Notes under the pieces: generated by a model
Database searches by the model: none
Told to the model about the DNA's origin: nothing
The model's input: only the letters and a program-made list of their open reading frames with translations
Program-made: the position numbers and the translations under genes
Source: Lumbricus terrestris
Lineage: Eukaryota > Annelida > Clitellata > Crassiclitellata > Lumbricidae
Reading direction: 5' to 3'
NCBI GenBank assembly: GCA_949752735.1
Contig: OX457053.1
Span: 31,561,900 to 31,625,899, forward strand
Length of the DNA: 64,000 nucleotides
In this document: positions 35,765 to 46,429 of the stretch, piece after piece
Layout: each line of letters starts with the position of its first letter
Position numbering within the stretch: the stretch's first letter is position 1

Positions 35765-36900
35765 ACGGTTTCCTTTTATTCTTCATCTCTCTTGCCAGAG
35801 TGAACAGATAATAATAACCTTGCGAGTCAACATATGAGAAGATCCAAGCTCTGCAGATGAAAACCTGATGCCTTATCCATGCAGCCAATCAATATGATTA
35901 TGAAACTAACCACGCAACCGGTTTTAAAAAATCAAGGCCATTGTCTATAACGGAAAATTCACGGAGACTACCAAAACACACACAACGAGAATTCAGTTGA
36001 TTATTTTATAGTACAGTAACATTACGACAGACGTATAACAACAAAGATCGTCTCCAAACATTTTTCATAGCGCTAGGAAATTCCTAGCCATCAGCAAACG
36101 ACGCCAACCACCACTCAACAATTTCCTACATCCATTTCTCAGAGTGACGACGATGATAAAAAAACATTACGAGAAGATCAGTTCATATAGCACTACACAT
36201 AAAAAACGAACGATTACAGAAGAACTTAAATAACTAAGCATCTACAAGCAGCAATGAATCATGCGTCGGTAAACGCTAAACATCGAAGACAGAGAATCAC
36301 TCGCAGCCAAAGGGGTCGATCGAGTTTCCCGATTGCTATCAACCACGTTCAAACCAAATGCTGTAGCCGACGTGAAAAAGCATAAATAAGATAAATAGAC
36401 GTACTATATGACTAGGTATGAATCCAATATGTTTGCCTAAATGCCACCGCATTCCAAGACCTCTGATTGAATAGAAGACTTTTGGAAAGTTCATCAGATG
36501 AAAATGTCTAATCCATGCCAATCAAGGATGATTCAAGTTCAGATTTCTACAAGCTGTCTTGAAATTAAATATGAAAAAAAGCTTTACCTAAGGGACAAAT
36601 GATGTATAAGCAAAATTTCAAGATTTATTGAAAATTCTGAGTTTTCTTAAGAGATCAAACTCCTTCTGATTTTACAGAACGTATTACGTATCACTCAGTC
36701 ACATTTTCAGAATCAGAAGATGCAAAAAATCTAAACTTTACCATAAACTCAAGGAAAACAACAACAGTTAAATACCATATGGCAAATAATAATTGTCGAA
36801 TTGTTTCTGAACATATGACAATAGGTCTGAAACATATGCAATGTTGCAATCACATTCACAAGCACTGTGTATCCGCAATAATGCTTAGACACTGACATTA
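35765..36900. other. Intergenic, nothing recognised
   Basis: No supported gene or repeat. Confidence 0.5.
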
Positions 36901-36917
36901 CACATAGGCAATGTAAG

Positions 36918-37280
36918 TGACATTAAGCACATATGCATTGATCTTAGGTGTAAGTGGTGACATTAAGCACATATGCATTGATCTTAGGTGTAAGTGGTGA
37001 CATTAAGCACATATGCATTGATCTTAGGTGTAAGTGGCGACATTAAGCACATATGCATTGATCTTAGGTGTAAGTGGTGACATTAAGCACATATGCATTG
37101 ATCTTAGGTGTAAGTGGTGACATTAAGCACATATGCATTGATCTTAGGTGTAAGTGGTGACATTAAGCACATATGCATTGATCTTAGGTGTAAGTGGTGA
37201 CATTAAGCACATATGCATTGATCTTAGGTGTAAGTGCTGACATTAAGCACATATGCATTGATCTTTGGTGTAAGTGGTGA
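36918..37280 (+). repeat. 40-bp minisatellite, nine units
   Basis: The unit begins CATTAAGCACATATGCATTG and recurs every 40 bp at 36921, 36961, 37001, 37041, 37081, 37121, 37161, 37201 and 37241, with only a few substitutions. The uniformity suggests recent expansion. Confidence 0.96.
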
Positions 37281-38034
37281 CATTACGCAGATGCAACAAC
37301 AGCAGACATATGCAGTGACATTACTAGGCATGTGCATACACCATGTCGGCAAGAGCCATCAGCACAAATACCATGCAAGCAACGGTGTAAGGTACGAGCA
37401 TCAACGCAAGTTTATAGAAAGCCATTTGAAAAGGTCAAAATTGACGTTTGCCTATAAGTTAATCGCAAGCTCACCGAACATAAAACATACGATCCATCCA
37501 GAGAAATTCTGATCATTCAGCTGAATACCAAACTTCTAAAATATGATGCCACAAACAAATTAAACGATTTTAAAACCGGAACAACTGATACAAGAAGCGA
37601 CGTGGTCGTACCTCATCAAATACAATTACAAAATCCGCATGAACGCATCCAACCGCAATTTCATACGTAACAAAAACAAAAATCCTAAATTGTGATGCGC
37701 TGATTGGCATCACGCTCCCTCGGATAAAAAAAGGCAAGTTGCAAAATGTTCAGAGCAACACACTGTCGACAGAGATTCATCAAGGGACTCTACCTACATG
37801 TTACAAGCTGGCTCTGCTGCCTCAGACTCCGTTAAATTACCTAAAAATATTCCTAGCCTTCGTTGAGTAGTCGCCTAATACCAAACGCGAAAATACCGGC
37901 ATAGAGCACAACAATTGTACACCACCAAGACATCAACAACATCTTCCTAAATCTCGGTCACAAAAATCTACAAAAGAACGATACGAAGTCAATACACTGT
38001 ACAGAAAACTCTATCTACAGAAAACATTTGTGGA

Positions 38035-38215
38035 CAGTGGCGGCGCTGGCTACACAGATCGCGCGTCAGGGTCATGAGAATTATACTGCTGGTCGAAGAA
38101 ATGAAAAGAAATATTAAAAATTTCCAAAGAATTTTTGACATGTAATAAGGCAGGTCAAGACCAAAGTAGGAGTATGTCAAATGACCTGCCGTGACCTTTT
38201 GTAGCGCCGCCACTG
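38035..38215. mobile_element. hAT MITE, TSD TTTGTGG(A/C)
   Basis: The ends are CAGTGGCGGCGCT and AGCGCCGCCACTG. The flanks are TTTGTGGA (38027-38034) and TTTGTGGC (38216-38223), a 7/8 match. Confidence 0.85.
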
Positions 38216-38492
38216 TTTGTGGCTGATCAAAGTCCGAACAACTAACGCAGGAAATTTCTGGATGTTTCACAGATCAAACGCAGTGTCAACCCAAACTAAG
38301 TCCATACAGTTCAAACCAAAAAGTTTCCTAAGTAGGATGATCGCACACGTTCACCGAAATTGTAATCAACGCCCCCAACGCCATATATTTTATTGCACCC
38401 GTTGCGATATAATAACGGCAAGAATTCACCCAGAACTGTTGATCTGTATGACCAACCATTCACAGAGCTGAGAAACGAACATGAGAGCAGAA

Positions 38493-38671
38493 CAGGGTTT
38501 TTTAAAGAAATGTTTAGAACAGCACAACCTCTTCTTTCTCTTCCCATTATACATGGTTAAATTACTCTAAATCGGAGGACAATGACTTTTTAACTATTTA
38601 AATAGCTGCACAGACAAAGATCCATTTAGAACTGCACATTTTGTCAGTAACTGCACGCCGAAAAAACTCCT
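38493..38671. mobile_element. hAT MITE, same family as 14308-14502
   Basis: It shares TTTAGAAC, CAATGAC, AATCGGAGG and TCCATTTAGAACTGCACATT with the copy at 14308. The flanks GAGCAGAA (38485-38492) and TAGCAGAA (38672-38679) are a 7/8 TSD. Confidence 0.75.
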
Positions 38672-38679
38672 TAGCAGAA

Positions 38680-40740
38680 TCCTCATTGCAGAAAATTCTG
38701 AAATGGAGAATTGTAGGAATCGCCTAAATAAATCTTGAAGAATTTATTACCGACAAATTCTGCAATTGTCCTGCAAAGTAATCCAATGGTTAGGTCATGC
38801 AGACAGAGAGTGAGAGTGCCAGCTGACCAAATAACATAATAATGCATGATCCAGAAGATTGAAAGGAAACAGAAACAAAAGAAGGGTATAACTATTTTGG
38901 ATGCACATTGCAAAGAAAGCAATTACAAAACTTGGAACTAAACGTGAGAAAATCGCAAAATCACACAAACGACTGAAAGAGTGGAGATAATTTACGCGCA
39001 CTCTCACTGCCAATATAGACATCAGGAACTGGTGAAATAATGGGAAAAAATTATGATGATAGGTTGGTCATACAGATCAATAAACTCCAGTTTCATCCAC
39101 TGACATCTACAAAGTGCCATTTACTTACTCTGTGTCAGATCTTTCAATCCAACAATCTACTCAGTCCATGATTTCTCCCAACCAACCAGATATGTTTCAG
39201 CACAAATTAAATGACAATAATAGGCCAACATCCAACCAAGTAGCTTCAAACGAGACGACAACTCCCCCGAAAGTCTTACAAGCAATAATTCACAAAGTCC
39301 CAAACCCACAAACGTACATCTCTGGCTCTTCCAGCATTTCCCTCCAATCGCCCTGTCACCAGCAAATTGCAAACGCAGACAGAAAACAACAGCGATGCAC
39401 AAACGATTCAACGCAATCATAGAAAACAAACTGCTGAAATTATAAAACAAACCGAACATGAGAGCACATTTAAAAGATCTCTCTTGCACAACACAACCGA
39501 AAATTATGGTATGTTAATCGTATTGCTTTCGCCAGATCAACCTCGCTAAATCCTCAGCACATGTCCCAGGCTGCAATATTCAAGCTTCATTTATATAGAC
39601 ATTTAAATTTGAAAATATTGTTTGATTCTCAATACGACAAATTAGTTCAACTCGAACACACTTATGATATTTCCAGATTCTTCAAAATAGTTGACATTCC
39701 ACATTCTAAGAATTTTTTTCTGAAGTACACCCTTTTTTTAACAACAAAGATTTTCCTCAAACTGCGTATTGTACTCTTTACATTAGAAATTAGCTTCTCA
39801 ATAATTTTTACTAACGTTCCAAAACTGATAAAATTCAGCTGTACCAAAATCTGTGCTAAAATTCTACTCCCAAAAACTTGCATCTGATGTATCTAAGCGC
39901 AGAAATAAAGGACTTACAAAATTTCCTCAAAGCAGAACTTTGTTCACTGAATATCTGGTAAATCTAATCACACCGAGCACAACATTCCTAAATAATTCAA
40001 CCAAGTGCATAAATACCTGCAAAATGAAATACAAACAGACAGACTACTTAAGACAAATTGCAACTAATAAAGAACGTTAAAAACGCAATCTGGTGGTGCT
40101 TTCGAGATGTAACTAAATGAGGTAAAAGCAACAACAACAAAAAACACGCTCAGAAAAGAAACATTAAAACGAACTAATATCGAAAGCTGATACCAACGCT
40201 AAATACAAAAGATGGACAAAATTTACCTACTGTTAAGAAAAAGATTGCCAAAAAAATGAATCCACTTCACATGACAGATCTCAAACGGACAGCCATGAAA
40301 CGACCAACCTGTTCTACACAAGACCACAACAAAAAAATTGGAATTCATCTCCCATCCTCAAATAAACATTAATTATTTATAATCATTTTTATACTGCCTC
40401 AATAAAAATCACACAGCAACCAAATACGATAACTGTGAGATACACACAGCGTCAGGGTCAATAGATTGCGAGTCACAATCCAACCAGACCCAAAGCAACG
40501 CAACCGACACAAGGAATTTAATCATCCAACCAGGATATAAACCTCGTAGAACTAAACAACTTAATTGCCTTGGACAAAAAATCCAATGAAGCAATATTCA
40601 AATTTTGTGAATTGCCGTTAAGAGTGATGAATGCAACACCGTCAACATTTCCTTCAACAGCGAACGAAAACTGATGTTCACACATTTACAGTTCTCGCTA
40701 TGTATCCATCAAACACCACTGATGAATGACGAAATGTCAG
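38680..40740. other. Region downstream of the SINHCAF-like gene, nothing recognised
   Basis: AT-rich with short frames only. It might include distal 3' UTR of the minus-strand gene, but I cannot place a polyadenylation site. Confidence 0.45.
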
Positions 40741-40744
40741 TTAA

Positions 40745-40790
40745 TGGTGCCAAGCAATTGCAAGTGAAAGACTTGCTTAGGATCCCTATA
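40745..40790 (-). mobile_element. SINE type A fragment (inverted)
   Basis: The minus strand reads AGCAAGTCTTTCACTTGCAA + TTGCTTGG, matching the middle of the SINE at 59.6 kb. A hAT element abuts it. Confidence 0.6.
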
Positions 40791-40793
40791 GAA

Positions 40794-41134
40794 CAGTGGT
40801 TCCCAACCTTTTTGGACTTGAGGGTCACTCTTTCTAAGTTGGAGAACACGAGGGCCACTATTTCTTGGTTGAAAACATTAGCGGCCACAAGGTTAAATTT
40901 ACTTACCGTAACTAAAAGCATATAAAATTGTTATAATTGAATCAAAATAGAATGCTTGATGTTTTTCATGAAAGTCAAAATAAAATAATTTGTAATAGAA
41001 AAATAATTAGTGTTCTATACTGTCCAAATTGTCAATGCTTTTCATATATTTTTGCTAATTCTTTGAGAGATGAGGGCCATTTTTAGGCCTGGCGGGTCAC
41101 TTTTGGCCTGCGGGCCACGGGATGGGAACCACTG
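40794..41134. mobile_element. hAT MITE, TSD CTATAGAA
   Basis: The ends are CAGTGGTTCCCAACC and GATGGGAACCACTG. Exact 8-bp flanks CTATAGAA lie at 40786-40793 and 41135-41142. The interior repeats GAGGGCCAC/GGGCCAC motifs. The left end resembles a common animal hAT terminus (CAGTGGTTCCCAACCTTTTT). Confidence 0.92.
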
Positions 41135-41159
41135 CTATAGAATAACCACCAGAGAGGAG

Positions 41160-42190
41160 GGTCGAATATGTACCATGCAGACTGAAATCAGTTGCTATTT
41201 CGCATTGATGTAGAACAAAATACACAGGAAAGCAGCAAGAAAAAGCTGCAGCCGCCGCAGTATGTGCTCAGAAATAAATCTCATATGAGAAACAAAGCTT
41301 AAACATCAGTCTACAATCAATTACACACAAATGAGCTTTCTACTGGCCGACAATAATTTAAACTGGTTTTTTCACGAGTCTAACATTTAAAAGCCTGTGG
41401 TCAATTTCACGTGAAGACGATAAATATGACAAAACAACCACAGAATTGAGCAGTTGAAGAACTCATAAATTTTGTTACTAAAACAAGCACAAACGGTTTT
41501 GAAAGTAAATTTTTTCCTGTTCCTCAAGTCACACGTTACAGACCATTGTTTCTTCTGCACGACCAAATTCATAAGAAAAAAACTTTCACAGATCTCTGCC
41601 AAAGATTTCTATTTTCAAACAGCAATCAGAAAATAACTTGCACATTGACAGCGCCGTTAGCGACTGCAATTTTTATATCTAACACGCATCTTAATTTTAC
41701 GGTTTAACATTCTCTCCAGTCAATACGCAATTTAATGAGTTGTATTTGTTTGTATTTGTTTCAGAAGCACCACCCGCAGTTACATGTCTTTCACAATATC
41801 AGATTTTACTCAAAAGAAATTTCCATCTCACTACCACAATGCAAACACGTCCAATAGACATAAAATTTAAAAAATGTGCACAAAGTGAAGCTCCCGATAC
41901 CTTTTAAGTTGCTTTTTTTATCGTTTCATACACGGCTCTCGTAACAAATACACACACCGGCTCCTAGCAAACCATATACACAATCCACCCCACCCTCCCA
42001 TCGACTCGATTGTATAAATACTCGGACAGCGCTACAAACACACACACATACACACACATAACAAATAAAACTCAACTGCAGACAACGATGACAACATTAA
42101 AAACATCAAACGACTTCATTTTCGGTTTTCGCAGATCTTCCTAACGCTGGCAGAGACGGCTCGACAAACGGCAGAATTTCCTAAAAGTCC
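41160..42190. other. Probable 3' flank or 3' UTR of the SINHCAF-like gene
   Basis: This lies directly downstream (minus strand) of the stop codon at 42198. No other feature is recognised. Confidence 0.4.
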
Positions 42191-42197
42191 GCGCGTC

Positions 42198-42732
42198 TCA
42201 TGGAAGATCTTCCACACACAGCAGATCTTTCGCCGCCATCACGTACAGCGTTTCGTACAGCGACAGCATCGACACCGAGCCAGACGGAGAGAAATGCGCG
42301 GCCGACGTCTCGTTCGATTCGCACTGCCCTTCCTCGCTGGCCGGCGACGAAATACCCGAACTGTAACCATCGTGCTCGGAAAACTCCGCGACGTCGACTT
42401 CAGGCGACTGAACGCTGACGTTCGACATGACTTCGACGCCCGACTCGGACTCCGTCGCCGACGGAGAAAAGGCCGTCGAGTCGACGTCGGATGGCTCTCC
42501 TTCTGACTTCGACTTGGACTTTTTCCAAGATGCTTCCTCCTCGTAATCCTCCTCCTCCTCGTCACGGATCTCGGAGATACGGTTGAGAAAGGCGACGAGA
42601 CCTCTCTGTTGGTATTCGTTGACGCCGTTGTTGACTTGATGAAACGCGTTGCACTGGCGGAAGATGAACGGATTGAGCGAGATCGTGTTGGACAGCGGAG
42701 AGTAGAAGATGACGCCACAGCACGTTTCGTAT
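42198..42732 (-). CDS. SINHCAF: SINHCAF-like exon D (CCG block, acidic tail, stop)
   Basis: 535 nt from acceptor ATTCAG to the TGA at 42200-42198. It encodes YETCCGVIFYSPL, IFRQC, an acidic EEEEDYEEE run and a Ser/Glu-rich end. The C-terminal tail is not recognisable from known relatives. Confidence 0.82.
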
Positions 42733-45700
42733 CTGAATATTATGAAACAGCGTCACAAATTATAAAAACAGAACAAGTATTCCATCAACTATGAGGTGAA
42801 CCGACATCAACTGAAGAGGCCTTCGGCTTGAGTAGTGCATCAAAAGCCAACCTCGTGAATATTTAAAGCTGCTTTAGATGAAAGCCACACAAAGGTTATT
42901 AACACATTGGCCGCCTACTACGAGTTAACTCGTAGTACAGCCAGTCATTTAACATGGCGTGTAGGCGGTGAATGTGTTAACTTCACTATAATTATATTCT
43001 TTTTAACTGCCAAACAATCTCCTTCATATGTCTTTGAGATTTGCAATTGATATCATTATCAACTATCAGCTGCACAGCATAGCACTGAACACACGACTTA
43101 AATGTCTATCACCGACAATGATGAACCCAGTGTAAATGAGAAAGTATTATGCGAACATAAATTGGAGAAAAGTTGAATTACAATTTGTGAGCACCCTATA
43201 GAGGGAGATCATTTCAAGAGATAGAATAAGCAAGCCAATCCGCCTTCAGTATCTTACCAACGACTTTCCAACATCCGGAGAAACCCAGATCACTTAGGCC
43301 AAAAAAAAATAATGTTGTGTTTCCGGTAACCCGACCCACCCTCTTTTATTGCCGCGACTCAAATAATTTTGTAAAAAAAATTTATTTTAAAAAAAAATTT
43401 TATGAAAAAAAAAATTTTTTATGAAAATTTTTTTGGCCAAAATTTTTTGGACATAATACGGTGACATTGCCTTCCGTATAGAGTTGGATCTTAGGCAAAA
43501 AATTTTGTGTTTCCGGTAACCCAGCCGACTCACTTTTATTGCAGCGACTCGGAAAATTTTGCGTAAACTTTGTTATCTACATTGACATTGCCTTAGAGTT
43601 TCACGCCTGCCTAACTACTTCCTGGTTGCCAGTCTTGAGAAACCTCTAGCCTTATCATTCTCACTTGAGTCACCTCTAACGGTGACTAGGAAAAATAAAT
43701 CTAGCAACCTCTTGGTGTAACTAGTCACTGGCTCGATCAGTCTGGAACGACCCCTAGCAGTGATGTTCTGTTCGCACTCATCTTCCCATTCCCTTCCCAC
43801 TTTATCTTACCAGAAAGGATGTCAACAAAATGAAATTAATAGAATTGTTTTCTAGAGCAATTTTAGGTACAGGGAAATAGGCAGTTTATACTTGCTTAGA
43901 ACACGTACTTTGTTGCAGCGTGTACTGTACCTATATGCAAAAAAGAGTATTTCGGTATAATTTTTCGTATAGTCACTGTATAAAAATATTTTACCAAAAT
44001 AAAAATATTTTTCGACCTACCTACCCAATTTTTTTTAGCTCTGTTACCGGAAACACAGCATAATTTTTTTTGGCCTTACTGCATGTATTACTGCAGAAAA
44101 GCCCAACAATATACCCCGCAACCACGATCGTTGCTGACCTCTTGATGATCATTTACAGCGCAAGACGTTTATGATTAGAGTATTGTACTCATATTGACAG
44201 CTGATTGTTGCCAAGATGTAAGTACGCCAGAATGGGGATATGCAATTGGTTAAGAAAAGACATTGACCTCTTTGTCCTCCGAGTCAGGACCGCCATGGCT
44301 CAATTCAGATCATTTTGCCTGCATTGGTCACTCCCTATGGAATGGTCTTCCTCCATCAGTTTGCTCTATCATTCTCTCTGGTAGTCTTTCAGCATCTTTC
44401 TCTCGTCTGAAAACCTGCCTTTTTTCTCGGGGTTGAACGCACTGGGGCGCTTCTAAAAGGTTCTTGCTGCGAGAAGCGCTTTCTAAATGGTCAGATACAA
44501 TACAATACAATACTCACTTAACTGAGTGAAACACTAAAACCAAGCACTGCATTCAACAGCCACCAAAACCGAGTTCCAGCAAACACCACTAACCCTTCCG
44601 TCTCTGGGCGTCTGTCGAGTACGTCCGATGGAACGTCAACGCGTCGTCTGATCAACTCTCGCCAACGTACAACCCGTCGAGCGACCGATTGCGGAGGATT
44701 TGCCCGGCCACTGGTCAAGGCGTCGTTCTGCTTCATGGCAGTCACTGCTGCTGCTGCCTTCCTTGCGGCTCTGGCGGCAAGTCTTCGGGCGACGACGCCA
44801 GGCACACGAAAAACAGATCTCTTGATCTCATCACCGTTGCATGCTGCAACGACAAATAAGTATGGAAATTTACAATTGCAATAGTACGTGACAAGAGATG
44901 TCGCATATTGCCAAACTGCGTCAAGAGAGTGTTGTCAATTTCTGAGTATTACCATATAAATGTTTGGTTACAATAACAATTACATGTCATGCATCCGAGA
45001 CGCTGGCAAACCTCTTGGCAGAATCTATAATGTAAATCTGTACTTGTAGTAATGACTGCAAATGCAATGAATGCAAATGTAATGTAAGGAATGTAACCAA
45101 CATAATGTGAAGAAGACATTCAGACAGTGAGTGTATAACATGCAGTCACCAGGACAACACTTTGCTGGTCAAGCTCCACAAATGAGCAACAATAACCTAG
45201 CAATTCATATTTTCAGAATGAATTTTTCAAGTGCCATTTGTCTGGAGAGAACAACATGTTGCTGCTCACAACCAACTCTGACACCACAAGGTTTTAACGA
45301 CGAACTGTAAACATTTTTTAAAGCTAGATGAAAACACGTAAGAAATTTTACAAGAACTTAACCGTATTCAAGTTCTTACTTACATGGGGCAGACATAAGT
45401 TTTTCGGCCAGTTTCTTTTTTATTTTGTTCATATTCTTCGTTCCTGGACCCAGACGACTATCGACGACCTAAACAACAAATACCAAGTCATGAAAAATAA
45501 AAGAATTATGATACTAGCCGAAAATCAATTAACTGTCAGTTTTAATCCTAAATTAAGCTGTCACACCGCAAAAACAGTTTAAAATTATACTCTGACATGA
45601 CTACAGCAATACGCAACATTTATTGACAGACCTGTAAGCTTATATAGCACACAATGTTCAATATAAACCCCCTGCAGTTACATACAAAACTGTCTAAACC

Positions 45701-46412
45701 TGTTCAATTAATTTTCTTATTTATTTCATAATGTCAAACGACCCATTTTCGGAGAAAACAATATGGCAAAAAATAATATTGTGAAACATCTTAGAAGAAA
45801 ATTAAAAGCGATTATTATGCAATTACTTTGTAAATGCTGATGGAAAAATCAACGATAGCGACAAAATTAACTGGCTTCATTGCAATAAGCAGAACAATTG
45901 AAGCATTAAATTGTAAATAGAAAGCAGTACCATGAACTACATCCTTAAAAAATTAGAACCACACCATGCATGCAGAAACTTTAGTAGTTTTGAAGATACC
46001 AAATTAACTATTTATTTAATCAATTAATCGTAGTTAAGCTCTGGATATTAATAAATTAACTTTTTAAATCAGTACTGGTCAGTCCTAGTTATACAACAAA
46101 CTCATCTGAAGATGGTCAAGTAGTTTGTGGTTATAGGTACAACACAAACACAGCATGATTTTCCGGTACACTTACGTGGCTAAAATTCATTTCGTCTGCT
46201 TCATTTTTCTCCTTCTTCGCTCGAAAGCGTTTGATTATAAGAACACATGCGTTACAGATTCGACCACAGCGCTGGTTTCCACCAAGTAAGAAGCACTCCT
46301 CAAAATCCATCTCGTAATCTTTGCTACCAGCAAAGCGTGAACTTGAAGACTTGCGTCGGCAAATGCAACAACCGTCGGCATTTCGATATTTCGGTCGCGA
46401 ACCCGTTGCCAT
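42198..46412 (-). CDS. SINHCAF: SINHCAF/FAM60A-like SIN3-HDAC complex subunit, four coding exons
   Basis: Family role: a nuclear subunit of the SIN3-HDAC co-repressor complex. Coding exons are 46412-46176, 45468-45384, 44843-44594 and 42732-42198. The donors are GTAAGT, GTAAGT and GTTAGT, all acceptors are AG, and the phases are consistent (0, 1, 2), giving 368 residues. The N-terminus matches the family zinc-finger region: GCCICRRKSSSSRF (C15, C16, C18), YEMDFEECF and CNACVLIIKRF (C53, C56). The first junction joins NFSH to VVDSRLGPGTK exactly where the family has NxNHVVDxRxGP. Exon 4 starts with YETCCGVIFYSPL and then IFRQC, matching the conserved CCGxIY block. The middle (Arg/Ala-rich) and the acidic Ser-rich tail are longer than in vertebrates (about 220 aa) and unfamiliar. 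The family's FLDLxYWKR segment is not clear, so a small exon could be missing. An AG acceptor 3 bp before the ATG implies a further 5' UTR exon. Confidence 0.87.
42903..42976. mobile_element. 74-bp TTAA-flanked mini-element with central palindrome
   Basis: TTAA (42899-42902), then CACATTGGCCGCCTAC; the right end reads GTAGGCGGTGAATGTG, then TTAA (42977-42980). An 18-bp perfect palindrome CTACGAGTTAACTCGTAG lies inside. A TTAA target suggests a piggyBac-type MITE. It lies in intron 3 of the SINHCAF-like gene. Confidence 0.6.
43297..44075. mobile_element. PIF/Harbinger-like MITE, TSD TTA, copy 1
   Basis: The ends are GGCCAAAAAAAAATAATG and TAATTTTTTTTGGCC, with TTA on both sides (43294-43296 and 44076-44078). 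The TIR continues with TGTGTTTCCGGTAAC. The 3-bp TTA target and GGCC termini fit PIF/Harbinger. No transposase is present. It is inserted in intron 3 of the SINHCAF-like gene. An inverted relative lies at 59737-61160. Confidence 0.8.
44290..44512 (+). mobile_element. LINE 3' end fragment with (AATAC)n tail
   Basis: The translation SLWNGLPPSV...FSRLKTCLFSRG and stop is the terminal block of CR1/L2-like RT proteins. The 3' UTR ends GAAGCGCTTTCTAAATGG and then TACAATACAATAC. It lies in SINHCAF intron 3, antisense to the gene. Confidence 0.75.
44594..44843 (-). CDS. SINHCAF: SINHCAF-like exon C (basic Ala/Arg-rich)
   Basis: 250 nt between acceptor GTTGCAG and donor GTTAGT. It encodes DEIKRSVFRVPGVVARR and an Ala/Arg-rich stretch. 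Phase agrees with both neighbours, but the similarity to other species' proteins is low, so its boundaries are less certain. Confidence 0.68.
45384..45468 (-). CDS. SINHCAF: SINHCAF-like exon B
   Basis: 85 nt between acceptor TTTAG and donor GTAAGT. It encodes VVDSRLGPGTKNMNK and a Lys-rich continuation. The junction with exon A reproduces the family motif HVVDxRxGP. Confidence 0.88.
46176..46412 (-). CDS. SINHCAF: SINHCAF-like exon A (start, zinc-finger region)
   Basis: 79 codons from ATG (46412-46410) to donor CAC|GTAAGT. Holds the conserved CCIC...CNAC cysteines. Preceded by TTCTTTCTACAG, an acceptor for an upstream non-coding exon. Confidence 0.9.
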
Positions 46413-46429
46413 TGTCTGTAGAAAGAAAA

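Noticed and set aside
36918..37280. CRISPR-like regular repeat
   Set aside because: The 40-bp units are contiguous with no spacers, in a eukaryotic genome, so it is a minisatellite.
42239..42718. Arg/Ser-rich 159-residue minus-strand frame
   Set aside because: It is a shifted frame of the SINHCAF-like last exon. The frame with CCGVIFYSPL fits the family and the splice phase.
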